64,000 nucleotides of DNA, from assembly GCA_031216445.1 (NCBI GenBank), contig CM062213.1:13703501-13767500 (forward strand), in the 5' to 3' direction. The DNA comes from Lateolabrax maculatus (lineage: Eukaryota > Chordata > Actinopteri > Acropomatiformes > Lateolabracidae). The translations under genes were made by a program, and so were the position numbers. Shown here piece after piece: positions 39,764-51,580 of the stretch (position 1 is the first letter of the stretch; every line of letters starts with the position of its first letter). The notes under the pieces are model-generated. The model was given only the letters and a program-made list of their open reading frames with translations. It was not told where the DNA came from and searched no databases.

Positions 39764-41360
39764 GTGTGTGTCTTTGTGTGTGAAACAGAGTAAAAAATCT
39801 GAAGAAAAGTGTTGCATCAAAAGAATGACAGGAAGAGTTAGAGTGAGAGTGTTCTTATCAAAGTACTAATTAAGACAAATGTTTTCTTTGCCACTACACT
39901 ACCACTTAGTTTCTTCTGCCAATATTCATGACAAACAAGACACTTCAGACAAAATTGTCCTTTGTTAGTCGGATCGAATATTGCACCACTTTCCCACAGC
40001 AATAAGGCACCATTGACACATCTGTACATGTGCTTACATGGTGGTTGATTCTTTTGTTTACTAAGAGAAAAATTATGTGCTGATGCAACGTAAAAAAGAT
40101 CATCAAGAATGAATTACTTGACAGCAAGTAAACAGAAGAATAGACAAATAGTATACTGAAAGTATAGAAAGTTGAGCTTCTGTCAAAGACACTTCACTGC
40201 TTTGAATCTTCACACAAAATGCTGATTTATCAAATGCAAATGTCACAGTTGGAGAAAAAAAAATGGGTATTTATGTCTGTGCAAGTGACGGGGAGAGAAA
40301 GCCTTTTGCCCCGAGTGGTGAGACACGGAGACAGAGGGTCATTGATGGAGTAAACAGTGAATGGCAGAGAGCGGAAACTCAACTCTTTCTCTTTGTCTGT
40401 GTGTTCTCTCCCTCCTTCTCGGTCCCTTTCGATGTCTTTCTAACTATCTCGCTCCACTAGCTTTTCTGGTTAGTTTGTTAGTTAGTTAGGAGCTTTATCT
40501 TCCATGATGTGGAAAATTAGACAATGTGGAAATTGTCTTTGGTTTCATCAAACAACATAAATGAAACTTGCGTGTAATGTGAAAGGTGTTGCTCATAGTG
40601 ACAAACACACAAGAAATGATCACCTGACTCTGCAGTTTCCCTCAGCTCTACTGAGCATCGTTTTATTTCCGACAACATGCTCTTTTGGTTCAGTCTCACT
40701 GCGCTCATCAGTGTTGTTGTCAGCCACAGCAGTCAGCTGTTTTCAGTGAAAAAGCTCTGATTAACCCACTGTTCGCTACCTGACCAGCAACGAAGAGCAG
40801 ACAAACAACGTTGACAACTAGCAGGTAAACATAGTGGAACAATTAGCAGCTAAAAAGCCAGATATTTCCTTTACGAGTTGGTAGAGACCAAAACAAAGCT
40901 AAAAGGAGAGTGAATATTGGCCAGGTTGCCAAATACAAGACTCAAAATGAATGCTAATGTTGCTACATGTTTGCTGATTGTGTAAGCTTGCAACTGTTTT
41001 GTAACAAGTTCACTGTAACAACCTTTTTAGGTGATGATATGTCAATGTTGTGTTGACTCCTTTTTTTCGCTGCCCCTATGGGGCCAAAAATCTTTTAACA
41101 CAGGTTTAGTGAACAAAACAAGATAAATAACTGAGGACAGTCATCAAGAACATCAATAAACAACATGAGTTTAAAAGACATACAATAGATAGTAGTTTTA
41201 AAAAAGAAATAAAAAACTGCAGAGGGGCTGGTTTCAAAATGTAGTTAGTAAAAGGAAGTGGCACAAACGATTTATTGCAAAAATAAAAGAAATTAACTTT
41301 AACAGTTATTAAGTCATAACATCTGAAACAAGACATATGACCATAAGGGGTACTTTCATC

Positions 41361-41815
41361 TAGCCTGGGAACCAGATGAATCTGCGAGCTCATGTAAATT
41401 TGCTCTGACAGATACGTCTGGCCTCTCACCCATTAAGACTGATTTCTCTGCCGTTTTATCGGGCTAACCAATCCTAAGCGTTTATCTAGTATGAGGCGGG
41501 TTTAATACGGTGACTGACAGAGACGAGCGCCGTTCAGGTATCTTTGTAAATATCCAAGATGGTGCTGCCGATACGGAACGTTCCCCAGCCAGCTACAGCT
41601 ACAGTATTAAATGGACTGGACGGTAAATTTTCTCTAAAAGAAGAACAAACAACTGGACTTAAACTTTATGTTGATAAGAAATGTGCCGAACTTCTGACAG
41701 GACGTACCGTCTGACAGGACGGTGCTTTGTTGCTCTGATTGGTTGTCTCCACCCGTCGATAACGCCCCTTGGAAATCAAAAATGAACTGAGAATTAGTTT
41801 GCCGATGCCAGGCCG
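41361..41815 (+). mobile_element. Pack-MULE-like element, copy 5 (455 bp, fullest copy)
   Basis: Starts TAGCCTGGGAACCAGA and ends GATGCCAGGCCG. Flanking 9-mers ACTTTCATC (41352-41360) and ATTTTCATC (41816-41824) agree at 8 of 9. In order it holds: the terminal repeat; a CCAAT box (CTAACCAATCC near 41465); a YY1-like CCAAGATGG at 41554-41562 whose ATG opens the captured reading frame; the helicase-like fragment; a CTGATTGGTTG inverted CCAAT box; and the far terminus. It is the longest copy. Confidence 0.82.
41559..41714 (+). pseudogene. RecQ-like helicase first-exon fragment with its own ATG, in element copy 5
   Basis: An open frame of 51 codons from the ATG in CCAAGATGG to TGA. It begins MVLPIRNVPQPATATVLNGL, continues with DGKFSLKEEQ and LKLYVDKK, and ends CAELLTGRTV. 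Relative to copy 2, about nine bases (YVF) are deleted before the Walker-like LTGRT. The common ancestor of the copies would have read through a VFAVLPTG-like segment, the hallmark of RecQ-type helicases just before the GKS of Walker A. The rest of the helicase is absent, so this is a captured 5' piece and not an active enzyme. Whether a peptide is made is unknown. Confidence 0.5.
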
Positions 41816-44637
41816 ATTTTCATCCTTTTAAGCTATTAAATGCACTGTTTACAGTCCAGTCAGCCTCTGACGTCGCCATTTGCACTGTGGTCTTTAATCA
41901 CTCAATCTTCATTTAAACCTTAAGCAGGGTGCTATCAAGAGGTTGGTGAACATTAGAAAATAGCAGCTCCACTCCTCTGTGGCTTGAACTCAGGGAGAGG
42001 GGTAAACTTAAGTTGGCCAATAGAGGCTGAGATAAGACACGGAGAGAAGCACATATTATCTGTTGACAAACTCAGCACGTCTGTCACACAAAGTCCTCCC
42101 CAAGTTCCACTCCAACACCTTGCAGCCATGTCCTTTTCCCATCTCTGATAGTCTGGTAATAATAAACAGCTTGACAGCCTCTTGGAGATAACGGTCGACA
42201 GGGTTTCAGATGAAACGCGGTGCCAGAGGCCTTGATGAGTTTCAAGATAAAGACTTGTCTGCAGGACTCTGGGGGAATCGAAGGAGAGAGGATGCAGGGA
42301 TTAGGTAGGGGGGTTTGGCTATGATGAACTTTAAGACCTGCAGGATGGGAAATGTATGTCTGATGATGGAGAATAACATTGCAAAACATGACATTCCGCC
42401 ACTGTTTCACATGCTTTCCCTCCACCAAGACCCATTTTGCTTCTTGCCTCATTTCCCCTCAATCTCACTTCTGCTCCCTGCTGGCTGTTTTCTGTCATTG
42501 CTTCTTCTCCTAGTGGTCCCCAGAATCCATTGCCATGCCCATAATGCCCATTATGTCTGATCAATCCCACTCTGCCCAATCCCACTCCGCCCGAGTCATG
42601 CTTTTGTTTTCAGACTTGAACATGTAGACATGCAGAGCTGCATGTTGCAGTCATCTCTAATGATATGCAGATCATGGTGAGATCACAAACGGAGCCGGCG
42701 TCGATAGAAAAGGTGTTTTGCATGTAGTGTTACACACTCAGCTACTTGCTGCTGTCTAATTGAGTTCCTCACCCCTGTAATCGTTCTCTGCTCTCTTCTA
42801 CAGGACACAATTACACAGTGATGTTGAGAGAATGAGAGATGTGCCTATACCTTGCGGGGAGATGAGAAAGATAGCTGACAGTGTTATAATCATCAACATA
42901 ATTAAAGTGTCATTTGAATTAATCCAAGTAACATGGAATCGTTCGAGTAGCTAGTAGCAGCTTTATATAAGGCCTAGTCATAGAAAAAAAACACTACAGG
43001 TTATAACTATTGACCAGCTGTTCAATAGAGCTGTCTCTCAGTAATGCTACAAGAGGATGTCTCTCGAGGTAAAACATTTCCGACAACACACAGAGAACCT
43101 CATTCATTGTCAACCCTTTCTCCATCCATCTCTCTCTCTTTCTTTTCTCAGAGCAGCAGAGTGATTTTCAGAGGGCAACTGCAGTGGAAATCACCCTGAC
43201 AGAGCTCTCCCTGATGATTTATGATATATGTTTAGTTATTTATTGGCTAATCATGGCGGGCTGCTCAGAGCAGGTTAGACTACACTCCCAAGACAACTGG
43301 GCAAGGCTCGGATAAAGAGATGAAGGAGCAGGGCTGCTGTCAAGCATTTTCTGTGACCAACAAAGTTTGACAGAGTTAGATGAGAAGATTGATGCCACTT
43401 TGTCTGTACAGTAAATATAAATGTACAGCTATCAGCCTGTTAGCATAGCTTAGCACAAAGGCTAGAAACATAGGGAAACCGTGAGCCTTGCTCTGTCCAA
43501 AAGTGATATAATCCAGTACCAGCAACACTAAAGCTCACAAATAAACACAAGTCAGTGAACAGCATACAGTAACAGATGCCATATGGGTCATATATACTGC
43601 AGTCTGCAGTGGAAACACTCTGCATTTTAGCTGAGACCAAACAGGAATTTTCTGCACCAAAGGAGACCACTCCCAGGTATAGTGTAGCACTGCAGGCAAA
43701 TAACTGACAGGTTTAGGGAAAAAAATAAATACAGAAAAGCTGTGCAGTACTGAGGACAGATTAATCCATAGCTGACGGAGAGCTGTTTCAGTACAGTGTA
43801 TTGATAAGGAGCTTATCCCCTTGTCAGTGTATGTAAAGGCACATCTGCAGAGCCTATTGATTAAGAGACTCATCTCACTATCATGTGTTCCCCACTCTAG
43901 AGGACAGTTCCAATGAATAGTAACGCTAGAGACAATAATCACTCCATCACCTCTTTATCGCTGTCCTCATGCAGCTACTTTGTATGCATGCCAATACGCT
44001 GCACACTTTTTCCAATTTCTTCACGTCCAAGTGACATCCTCAGTCCGCTTCTTATCAAAAAGGCATATTGCAAGCAGGAAAATGCTATTCTTCTCCAATT
44101 ACTGTCTCAGTAATGACTTGAAGTTCTAAGTCTTTAAGAAAAGAATCAAAATATTTTAACAAATGATAACATAACAGAAATTTTTATTTTGTTGTTTAAG
44201 ATACAATAACAGTCAAGTAGCACCAATATAATTCAAAATTGTTACCAAGATCCACAACTCGCTGGGGATTACTTTCTCTATTTGTTAAAACATATACTAC
44301 AAGATATGAAACTTGTAGGAACATGTTGAAAAATGAGCAACAACGGAAGTGGAAAGAAAGATAAATAAGGCAGAGAAATGGAAGGGCATGGAGTCAGTGT
44401 GAGAGAGACAAGGTTGGAGCCAAAACATGTGAAGTTGCGAAGTCGTTTATTATATTTCCACATTTATCTCTGCGAGAGAGAGCCGAGTTATCAGAAGGAC
44501 TAAATTGAAAGACATTCAAGCGTGCAGTAGAGAGTCAGTAAAAGGAACACTGGCGACCAGACCTGCATAAACTTTCTCAGTATTCCAGGCTAAGCATACT
44601 GTTCTGCATGGAAAGCCTTTCATGCACATATATGCAC

Positions 44638-44655
44638 CACACACACACACACACC
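44638..44655. repeat. (CA)n microsatellite
   Basis: About nine AC units. Confidence 0.9.
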
Positions 44656-46934
44656 TGGACATACAAAGAGATAGCTCAAACATTAAAATGCAAAAGCAAT
44701 TAAACGCTAGCCACAACATTGCAGAAGAAGTGCCAACCTGACAGTAGGACTTTGATTTTTTTTAATTAGAGCAATATGGCTGACTCATCCGTGAATATAA
44801 TTGAAGGAAAAGGAGGATAATTTTCCAGACTGAAAACCTGTTTTAGACTGTGCCTACAGTTAGAGGGTGCGACTACTTTACATATGCTTTAGTGCAAAAG
44901 GGCAAAGCTCTTATGCAAATGTGTTTAGAGAGACAAACTGTGCTGATGAGATACTTTTGTATTGTGTATTTTATTTAATGTCTCCAACTTATTCTAATTG
45001 TAAATGTATGTGATTTAAATGTGTTTAATAAGCTGGCTCCTGCAGGAGCTGGGAATTGCATTAATCTGCATGCTAAATTAGTTTGTCTGAATCCAAAACT
45101 TGTCTGGCTCAGGGAGTTGAGCTCTTGTAAAGGATTATAACAGGCCATTAATACTAAGATCCGTGGAAAGCAAAACAATGTAATGTTCCATCCTGTTTCT
45201 AAAAATTTTGCATGTGGGCAAACTAATTACCATAGTATCATTTTACAGTCATGCTGAATAGATGAAATATGCTCCCAGTATGTACCCAAGCCATTTCCTT
45301 GCAGACATGTCCTAGAATGTGTATTGTCCTTGGTGTTTAAAGTGTTTGTAGTTGTAATTTGTTTGTGTATCTAATATGACTTGGTTTGAGTGCTTTGTAT
45401 GCACATATGTGTTTGTGTAAATATGTCTGCTGTCTTGCTGTTTGTGTGATTCTGTCAGGGAGACACACAGTCAGATGATGTAAAGAGGGAGTGTAGCAGG
45501 TAGGAGGAGGACAAAAGGAGTATTGTTGATCACCACAGCTTAAAGCCACAATCAAAGGCAGTTTGTTTACAGAGGATAATAATCACATTGGACTGCAATT
45601 CTTCAAGACCTAAAAAACACCTTTCATTACACAAGCCATTGAAAGCTCAATGGTCACTCTGCCACTCCCTGAAGAGACATACCATGCCTAAAAGTAAACC
45701 ACAGATGAGGTGGAGTAGCTGTAGAGTAAAGAGAAGAGCTTTTACACTTAAATACACAGCTGCACAGTTGGTACACCCACTGTTTGCAATTACATCACTT
45801 TGGATAAATATACAAAATGCTCTCCACCCATTACCTGGCTGAAATGTCTAAACTTTCATTCTTATTTTACTTACAGTCCAAACAATTTGATGGAACATGC
45901 ATTGGAGGTTTAAAAAAAAAAGGTTAACATATTATGCTCATTTTCAGGTTCCTACCAGAATATGTTTACATGCTTTAATGCTCAAAAAACACATTATTTT
46001 TCTCAGTCTGTACATTGCTGCAGCACATCTATTCACCCTCTATCCGAAGGCTCTGTTTTAGTTACTGTATCTTTAAGGGCCCCCTCCTGAAAAGCCCAGT
46101 CTGCTCTGATTGGTCATCTTCCAAAGCCCTGAGCAGGGCTACCTGCCAGCTCTGCCAGTGTTTTCGAAGCTAGAGATGTAATATAACAGAGTTTAGCTGC
46201 ACTTCTACTGTGAATATCACCACAATAACCGCTTCAAAACAAAAAACTTCACCACTGCACACAAGGAATCGGATCTGAAATCTGGGAGAAATGAAGAACA
46301 TCTGCAATTAAGAATACAGTTTTCCGTAACATTTTCCTCAGGTAAATACTGCTAACGTTATTTATATCTCTCTGTCATAAAATGTTAAGTTAGCATTTAT
46401 GCCTTAACTCTGTAAACCCTAAACATACACTTTTTTTATGTTTGTCTTTAGAGGTACATTTGCGAGAAGTGACCTACAGAGCCCAGTGAAGTAGAAAACA
46501 TGTTAGCATGTGCATGTAGCACAGAATGTTATGTAAACACTTACAGTAATTACCAGGATGTGTGGGTGGACAGTACGATATGCAACAACAAAGGATGTGA
46601 AACATTAGTCAAGCAATTATGAATTATTTCTGGGAAAAAGACACCTTAGACCCACTTAAGTAATCACAGTAATTGTATAGTGATTACTGTTGCCTCTCTG
46701 GTTATCTTGACTACACATTGGCTATATCAGACCAGTGACACCATGATGAAGCAGTAACCTGCCTTGAATCGACATCCTCCTATAAGTTACTATGTCAACA
46801 TCAATCTTATAAAATATATATAATATATAATATCTGATCTTATAAAGTAACTTGCATATGTACTTGAAAAACAGCTCAGTAACTAAAGTATCAGCAGCTA
46901 CTGTGAGCACTGTACTATGTCGATGTTTCCAAGA

Positions 46935-47363
46935 CCCCCTTTACACCTTGCATTAAACCTTGTGTCTTGTGTCCAGGTTGTATCTAGATATGACTGAACC
47001 TGATTATATTTACACCTGGTAGTAATATGTGTTCTCCATTGATCCGATTGAGATTGGATCGCTGTGTCCATCTCAAACAAACGGACGTCACATCCTCTTT
47101 ACATTTGCGCAGGTCCAAAAAAACCAACAACTAATGTAGTTCCCTCCATGGAGTTGTTGTATGTGGATTGAAAAAGCAATTACATTTAAACTTGTGTTCA
47201 GTGTGGTCACAATGTGTCCCTGACCACCTCCAGAGATGGTTTGGCTGATCGGATAACAATCTGTCCTCAATGTGTCGTGTGTATTTGCACCTGTACTTGG
47301 GCAAGCACTATCCGATTGCAATCAGAACACCCAAAATGTATATTAATCCAAGGTGTAAAGGGG
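46935..47363. mobile_element. MITE with CCCCTTTACACCTTG terminal inverted repeats
   Basis: The left terminus CCCCTTTACACCTTGCATTAA is mirrored on the right as TTAATCCAAGGTGTAAAGGGG, a near-perfect inverted repeat of about 20 bp with one difference. The 430-bp interior has no convincing coding frame. It lies inside the larger 45920-49897 structure, so it inserted later. The superfamily is not settled because no clear target duplication is seen. Confidence 0.75.
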
Positions 47364-47827
47364 ATCCCAGAATAACCTGGATCTTTTCATTTGAGAAGTT
47401 TTCACTTAATGTCAGAAATTATTGCCATATTTATGATAAATTAAAGTTTTGTCAAAACTGCAGATTATCTGTTTGATAACCTTTCATAATTCTATACAGA
47501 ATACAGTATTGCATATTTTGTATGGTGATCTGTCAACACTGTCATAAAGTTTGACTATTAACAAAAGAAATGTCTTGTGTAGCTTAATCATTATTTACTA
47601 CCTGAAGTAAAGGATTACAACTTTTTTATACATATATGTTCATGGTTAGGATGTTAAATTACCCAGTTATTTTTTTTTCACCCTCTTAAACGCAATTTTT
47701 TCATATGTTCACCTGTTTAAAAAGTATGTTACGTAAAACCTTTGTGAAAGAACATGATATATTTTTAATACCACAGGACCCCTACTACAAAATGTAAAAA
47801 GGACCAAAAATTTCCTTAAAAAAGCAC

Positions 47828-48163
47828 TTTATTCAAAGCCAATGAAATGGGAATATAAATTGTGTATATATAATGCACAAAGTAGCAAAGATATGACTTT
47901 TATGTAAACCGTCCAGATCATCACCTGATCCTTCATCAAGATAAAGGGTTTCTTGTATAATGAGGTGCCAGCTGGGAATGGAGATCTCAGGTCACAGTTG
48001 TCATTCTGACGTGTATTATGTGGACACAGAGACTTCACAATGCTGCTGGCAACTGTGTTGTCTTCCGGTCGTCGCTTGACTGAGGCATGACACCTCCCCA
48101 GCAATAACTTCCTCCTCTGATGGGTCCAGGAACACCTGAGTTTCATCAGGTCACTCAGATGAT
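47828..48163 (-). pseudogene. Candidate terminal exon inside the 4 kb element
   Basis: On the minus strand there is a pyrimidine-rich acceptor (CATGTTTTACAG, AG at 48165-48164) and, about 330 bp on, AATAAA (TTTATT at 47828-47833 on the plus strand). One frame runs PDETQVFLDPSEEEVIAGEV and then SCLSQATTGRQHSCQQHC to a TAA at 48018-48016. An in-frame TGA lies just upstream of PDET, so the join to an earlier exon is broken or differs from my reading. The overlapping second frame (THQRRKLLLGRCHASVKRRP) is longer but less protein-like. I do not recognise the product. It may be the 3' end of a gene carried by the element. Confidence 0.3.
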
Positions 48164-48283
48164 CTGTAAAACATGAGAGATTCAGTGTTTCTTGTGAGAA
48201 ATATACAATATTACAGTACAAGTACAACTACTAAAGGCTGCAACAGCTCAAGTAGTCCTAATATATCAGGCTACAAACCTGCA

Positions 48284-48375
48284 CTTTTGAGGTGAGGCTG
48301 TCTCTGTGGTAGGTCGGTCTGACAGACAACATCCCTACTTGCAGGTAACTATAGTGATTTGCTGGCCTGTATGGA
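48284..48375 (-). pseudogene. Candidate internal exon inside the 4 kb element
   Basis: On the minus strand TTTTTTCCATACAG forms a good acceptor, followed by an open frame PANHYSYLQVGM, LSVRPTYHRDSLTSKVQ and a CAG/GT-type donor. It lies about 120 bp upstream of the candidate terminal exon. Spliced in this frame the next exon would hit a stop almost at once, so either the frame has decayed or the model is wrong. No family is recognised. Boundaries are approximate. Confidence 0.25.
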
Positions 48376-48494
48376 AAAAAACAGAGGTTACACCAACTCC
48401 ATCTCATATGTGTAGTTATGGCAACAGTAACAAACAGTAAAATAATTATAAAAAATAATTGATTCAATTAATTATTGAAGAAGAAATTATTACA

Positions 48495-48516
48495 AACACA
48501 CACACACACACACACC
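48495..48516. repeat. (CA)n microsatellite
   Basis: About ten CA units inside the 4 kb element. Confidence 0.9.
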
Positions 48517-50506
48517 CCTGACCTAAAGTGTGACTTGTGTTGCTACCAAAAGCTCGTAGATACAGTATAAAGTTCCCAGTGCAAAAAGCGACAATTTCAA
48601 AGTGAGACTCTGTGTTGTTTCTTATACAATGCAAGACTATAGAAGTTCAAAGATGCAGTGCATGTGAGAAAGGGACTGGCCAGACGAGACCGAGGGCTGT
48701 TGACAGTATACCTTGACATGTACACACGGGAACTGCTATAGCGTCACTAGTACTAGTATTGGACTAACGCCAGATGATCGTATTATCAGGCAACTACAGC
48801 ATTATGGTCTTTATGTATCTAAGTTACACAACATTGTCAAGCAAATGAACTCCTGCAGTTTGACCATTTCTTTTTCACAGGTAGCCATATCATTACAGTC
48901 ATGGCATGTCCATAAAGTACATTTACATACAGCAGCAACACACAGATTCTGGCAAGGATTGAAGTGCAGAACATGCTTTGGTCTAGTTAACAACAAAGCT
49001 AGCTGAGCCAAAGAACTTACATTAATTCTTTCATTCATTGCTTTTATACTCTTTGGATGAGCTAGCGCTGCAGTATAAAGTTGCACATGAGAAAACAGTT
49101 ACCAACATCCAACCTACTACTGTCATTATTTAGTTTGTTTCAAATAAGGCTTAACATTTGGTTTCTTTTGACTGTCCCTCAGTGTTACAACATTACTCCA
49201 ACATCACTCCAGCCTGTCGGAGTGACGTACGACACAACATGATAACACCAAGTTCGAAGGCAAAACTACAAACAAAACAGTTAAACAACATAAAACAAAG
49301 CAAAACTTACAGTTTCCAAGTTTGAAGTCAGGTCACAGACAGCCGGTGTCAATCCATACTTGAGCATGTAACATTACAGGCCCTCATTAAGAAAGCTTTC
49401 AGAGTAAAATGCACACACAAATTCCAGTTTTTCAGTCGTTGTTGGGACGTTTCCATCGCAAGTCCATCCAAAATAAGAAAAGTTAATCCACTGGGTCTTC
49501 GCTTCCTCAGATGACATGAAAACTTGTGTTGGTTCTTGCAGCTAACAACCGAACAATTTGGGTGCTTTGTTCATACCTTCATGTTACCAGAGCTGGCGTT
49601 AGTGAGGAAACAACAATGGCAGGCAGCGAGGATGATTCAGTAGGTTTCCAGTGTGTGGGAACAGTCAGCCTGCTGAAGGGCTGGAGGAAGTCCTATATTC
49701 AACAGAGCTGCTTCTTAAGTCAGAAGGGAAGCTAAATTCAAATGGCGTGTTTGGACACACATTTGTTGAAAGATGAGAAAAGAAGAAGAGAAAAAGAGAG
49801 AGTATGTTTTTTTTCCTCACATTCTGGGGGTCTATAGACACACCACGGACAAATATTTATGTTGAAAAAGTGCATTTTGCATAATATGTCCCCTTTAAAG
49901 AATATCTTACTGTAAAATGTCCCCTATTACGTTTTTGAAAAACTTGTATAATATTCATAGAATTGCTGAGTTATTATTAAGGTTGTTCCTTTATTTCCAT
50001 AAAAATCCACCCATTCTCTGCTCCACTGTAATATTTTCTACTTTACATTATCCCACTGCGCAATACTTCCCTAACTATACAACTAAATTTTTTTGCCAAA
50101 TACATTTTGAAAGAAATGTTTTTGCTGCCTGGATTATATTAATCGGGAATGTCTTTTCTATTCCAAGTGTTACCACCGTAGGGAGGTAGTTGGTGTGGAT
50201 GGTCTACCGAGTGCAACAGAGATGGGGTTTAGCGTCTGGACTTCCATATGTGGTCAGGTTTAGGCTACTTAAATACTTGGATTGACATTAGGACAGAAAA
50301 AAGGATTGAGATTTGAAGTTAAAAAATAATAATGGTTTTGGTTAAATACTGAAAAAGTAAACATGGCATACTTCCAGTCAGTGTCAACTTTACAAATATT
50401 TAGCCAGACAAAGTGAGATATTTCAGTCCAAACCAAAGCCATAGTTACATTTAAATTAGTAGCATATAAATATATTTTTTACGTGACAGGGTTGAAACTC
50501 TAACTA

Positions 50507-50818
50507 AAGCTGCAACGATTATTTGTTTAGTTATTCGTCAGAAAATTAATCACCAACTATTGGTAATCATTTTAGTCACAATTCAAACAATAATGCCAAA
50601 CATTTCCTGGTTCCAGCTTTTCCGATGTAAATATTTGATAGTGAACTCTTTGGGTTTTGGACTGTTGGTCAAACAAAACAAGACTTGTGAAGATGTCACT
50701 TTGGGCTTTGGGGAATTATAACACGCATTTTTTACTATCTTCTGTCATTTTATAGACAAAATGTTTCATGAAGAAAAAAATTAAGCAGATTAATCAACAA
50801 TGAAAATTATAGTTAGAT
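50507..50818. mobile_element. Copy of the GCTGCAACTAA MITE
   Basis: It starts AAAGCTGCAACGATTATTTG and ends near TTATAGTTAGATTA. The interior includes TTTTGGACTGTTGGTCAAAC and GACTTGTGAAGATGTCAC. Confidence 0.6.
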
Positions 50819-51445
50819 TACAAGCAAAAATATTATTGTATATACATTATACTCATGACAAATTGATCAAAATCCACCTTTTATATAAAGCTCAACTCAA
50901 ATGCACTGACTTCACTGTTATCATTCTAGTATTTGAATGTTTGACACAGTTTGATCTAAAACTAAAACAAACTACGCTACAAAAAATCTAGAAAACCGAA
51001 GGAAGCAGCAGTTTTGGAGGGATTAGCCATTTAACGCAACAGCTCCCAAATTGTTCGCTGGATTTCCATTTTAAAAACAGCCTGGCAGGCAGCTTTTAAC
51101 TGGTTTCAGCACATGATGGACTGGAAACCTGCTGAGCCTCATTTTGCAGGAACTTGGGAAGGTTTTTGAAAACAAATATTGTAATACAAATGTCCAGACT
51201 GAAAAATGACTTAAGACTGAATCAAAGAATAGCATTCGTTAAACTTCAGGTGCAAATTTGAAATAGTGATGACTGACACATTAAGTAGCATCCAGAGAGG
51301 CTCAAGATAAAGAAATTTGATTTGATTAAATACATTTTGTATGACTGTCACTGTTTGCTGCCACACAGACATTGAAACATTTCTCACAATGTTGATCCTA
51401 ATGTTGTTTGTGACATTTCCAAATTTGCGTGTTTTTAATGCTTTT

Positions 51446-51580
51446 TTGACAGAAAGACAGGAAAGGCAGGGGGAGAGTGAGGGGATAACATGCAGCAAAT
51501 GTTCCCAGGCCGGACTTGGACCCAGACTGCTGCTGTAAAGACTTGGTATGTGCTCTAAAAAGTGAGCTATCAGGGCGCCT
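51446..51580 (-). mobile_element. tRNA-derived SINE
   Basis: Read on the minus strand it starts GGCGCCCTGATAGCTCAC. An A-box-like TAGCTCACTTTTTAGAGC lies at 51552-51569 and a B-box-like GGGTCCAAGTCC at 51512-51523. After these come TTGCTGCATGTTATCCCC and a CTCTCCCCCTGCCTTTCCTGTC tail region, typical of an abundant teleost tRNA-derived SINE. The pol III boxes have drifted from consensus, so this copy is probably inactive. Confidence 0.75.

Larger units (their letters stand above)
45920..49897. mobile_element. About 4 kb DNA-transposon-like element with a nested MITE
   Basis: Left end (ACATATTATGCTCATTTTCAG) and right end (GCATAATATGTCCCCTTT) are inverted relative to one another over ACATATTATGC and resemble the ends of a dispersed element widespread in teleosts that usually occurs as a much shorter form. 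Interior landmarks of that family are seen on both sides: TCTTTAAGGGCCCCCTCCTG and GCTCTGATTGGTC near 46072-46115, and AAATGGCGTGTTTGG near 49740. The middle is longer than in the short form and contains a nested MITE (46935-47363) and possible exons on the minus strand. No target duplication or transposase could be assigned. It could alternatively be two neighbouring partial copies. Confidence 0.5.

Noticed and set aside
43535..43942. 135-codon minus-strand frame
   Set aside because: Cys/Ser/His-rich product without motifs or splice signals, in plain intron; no evidence of expression or homology.
48811..49086. Cys/His-rich minus-strand frame (CHDCNDMATC) as a possible zinc finger
   Set aside because: Cysteine and histidine spacing does not fit a known finger and the opposite strand is equally open; kept only as part of the 4 kb element.
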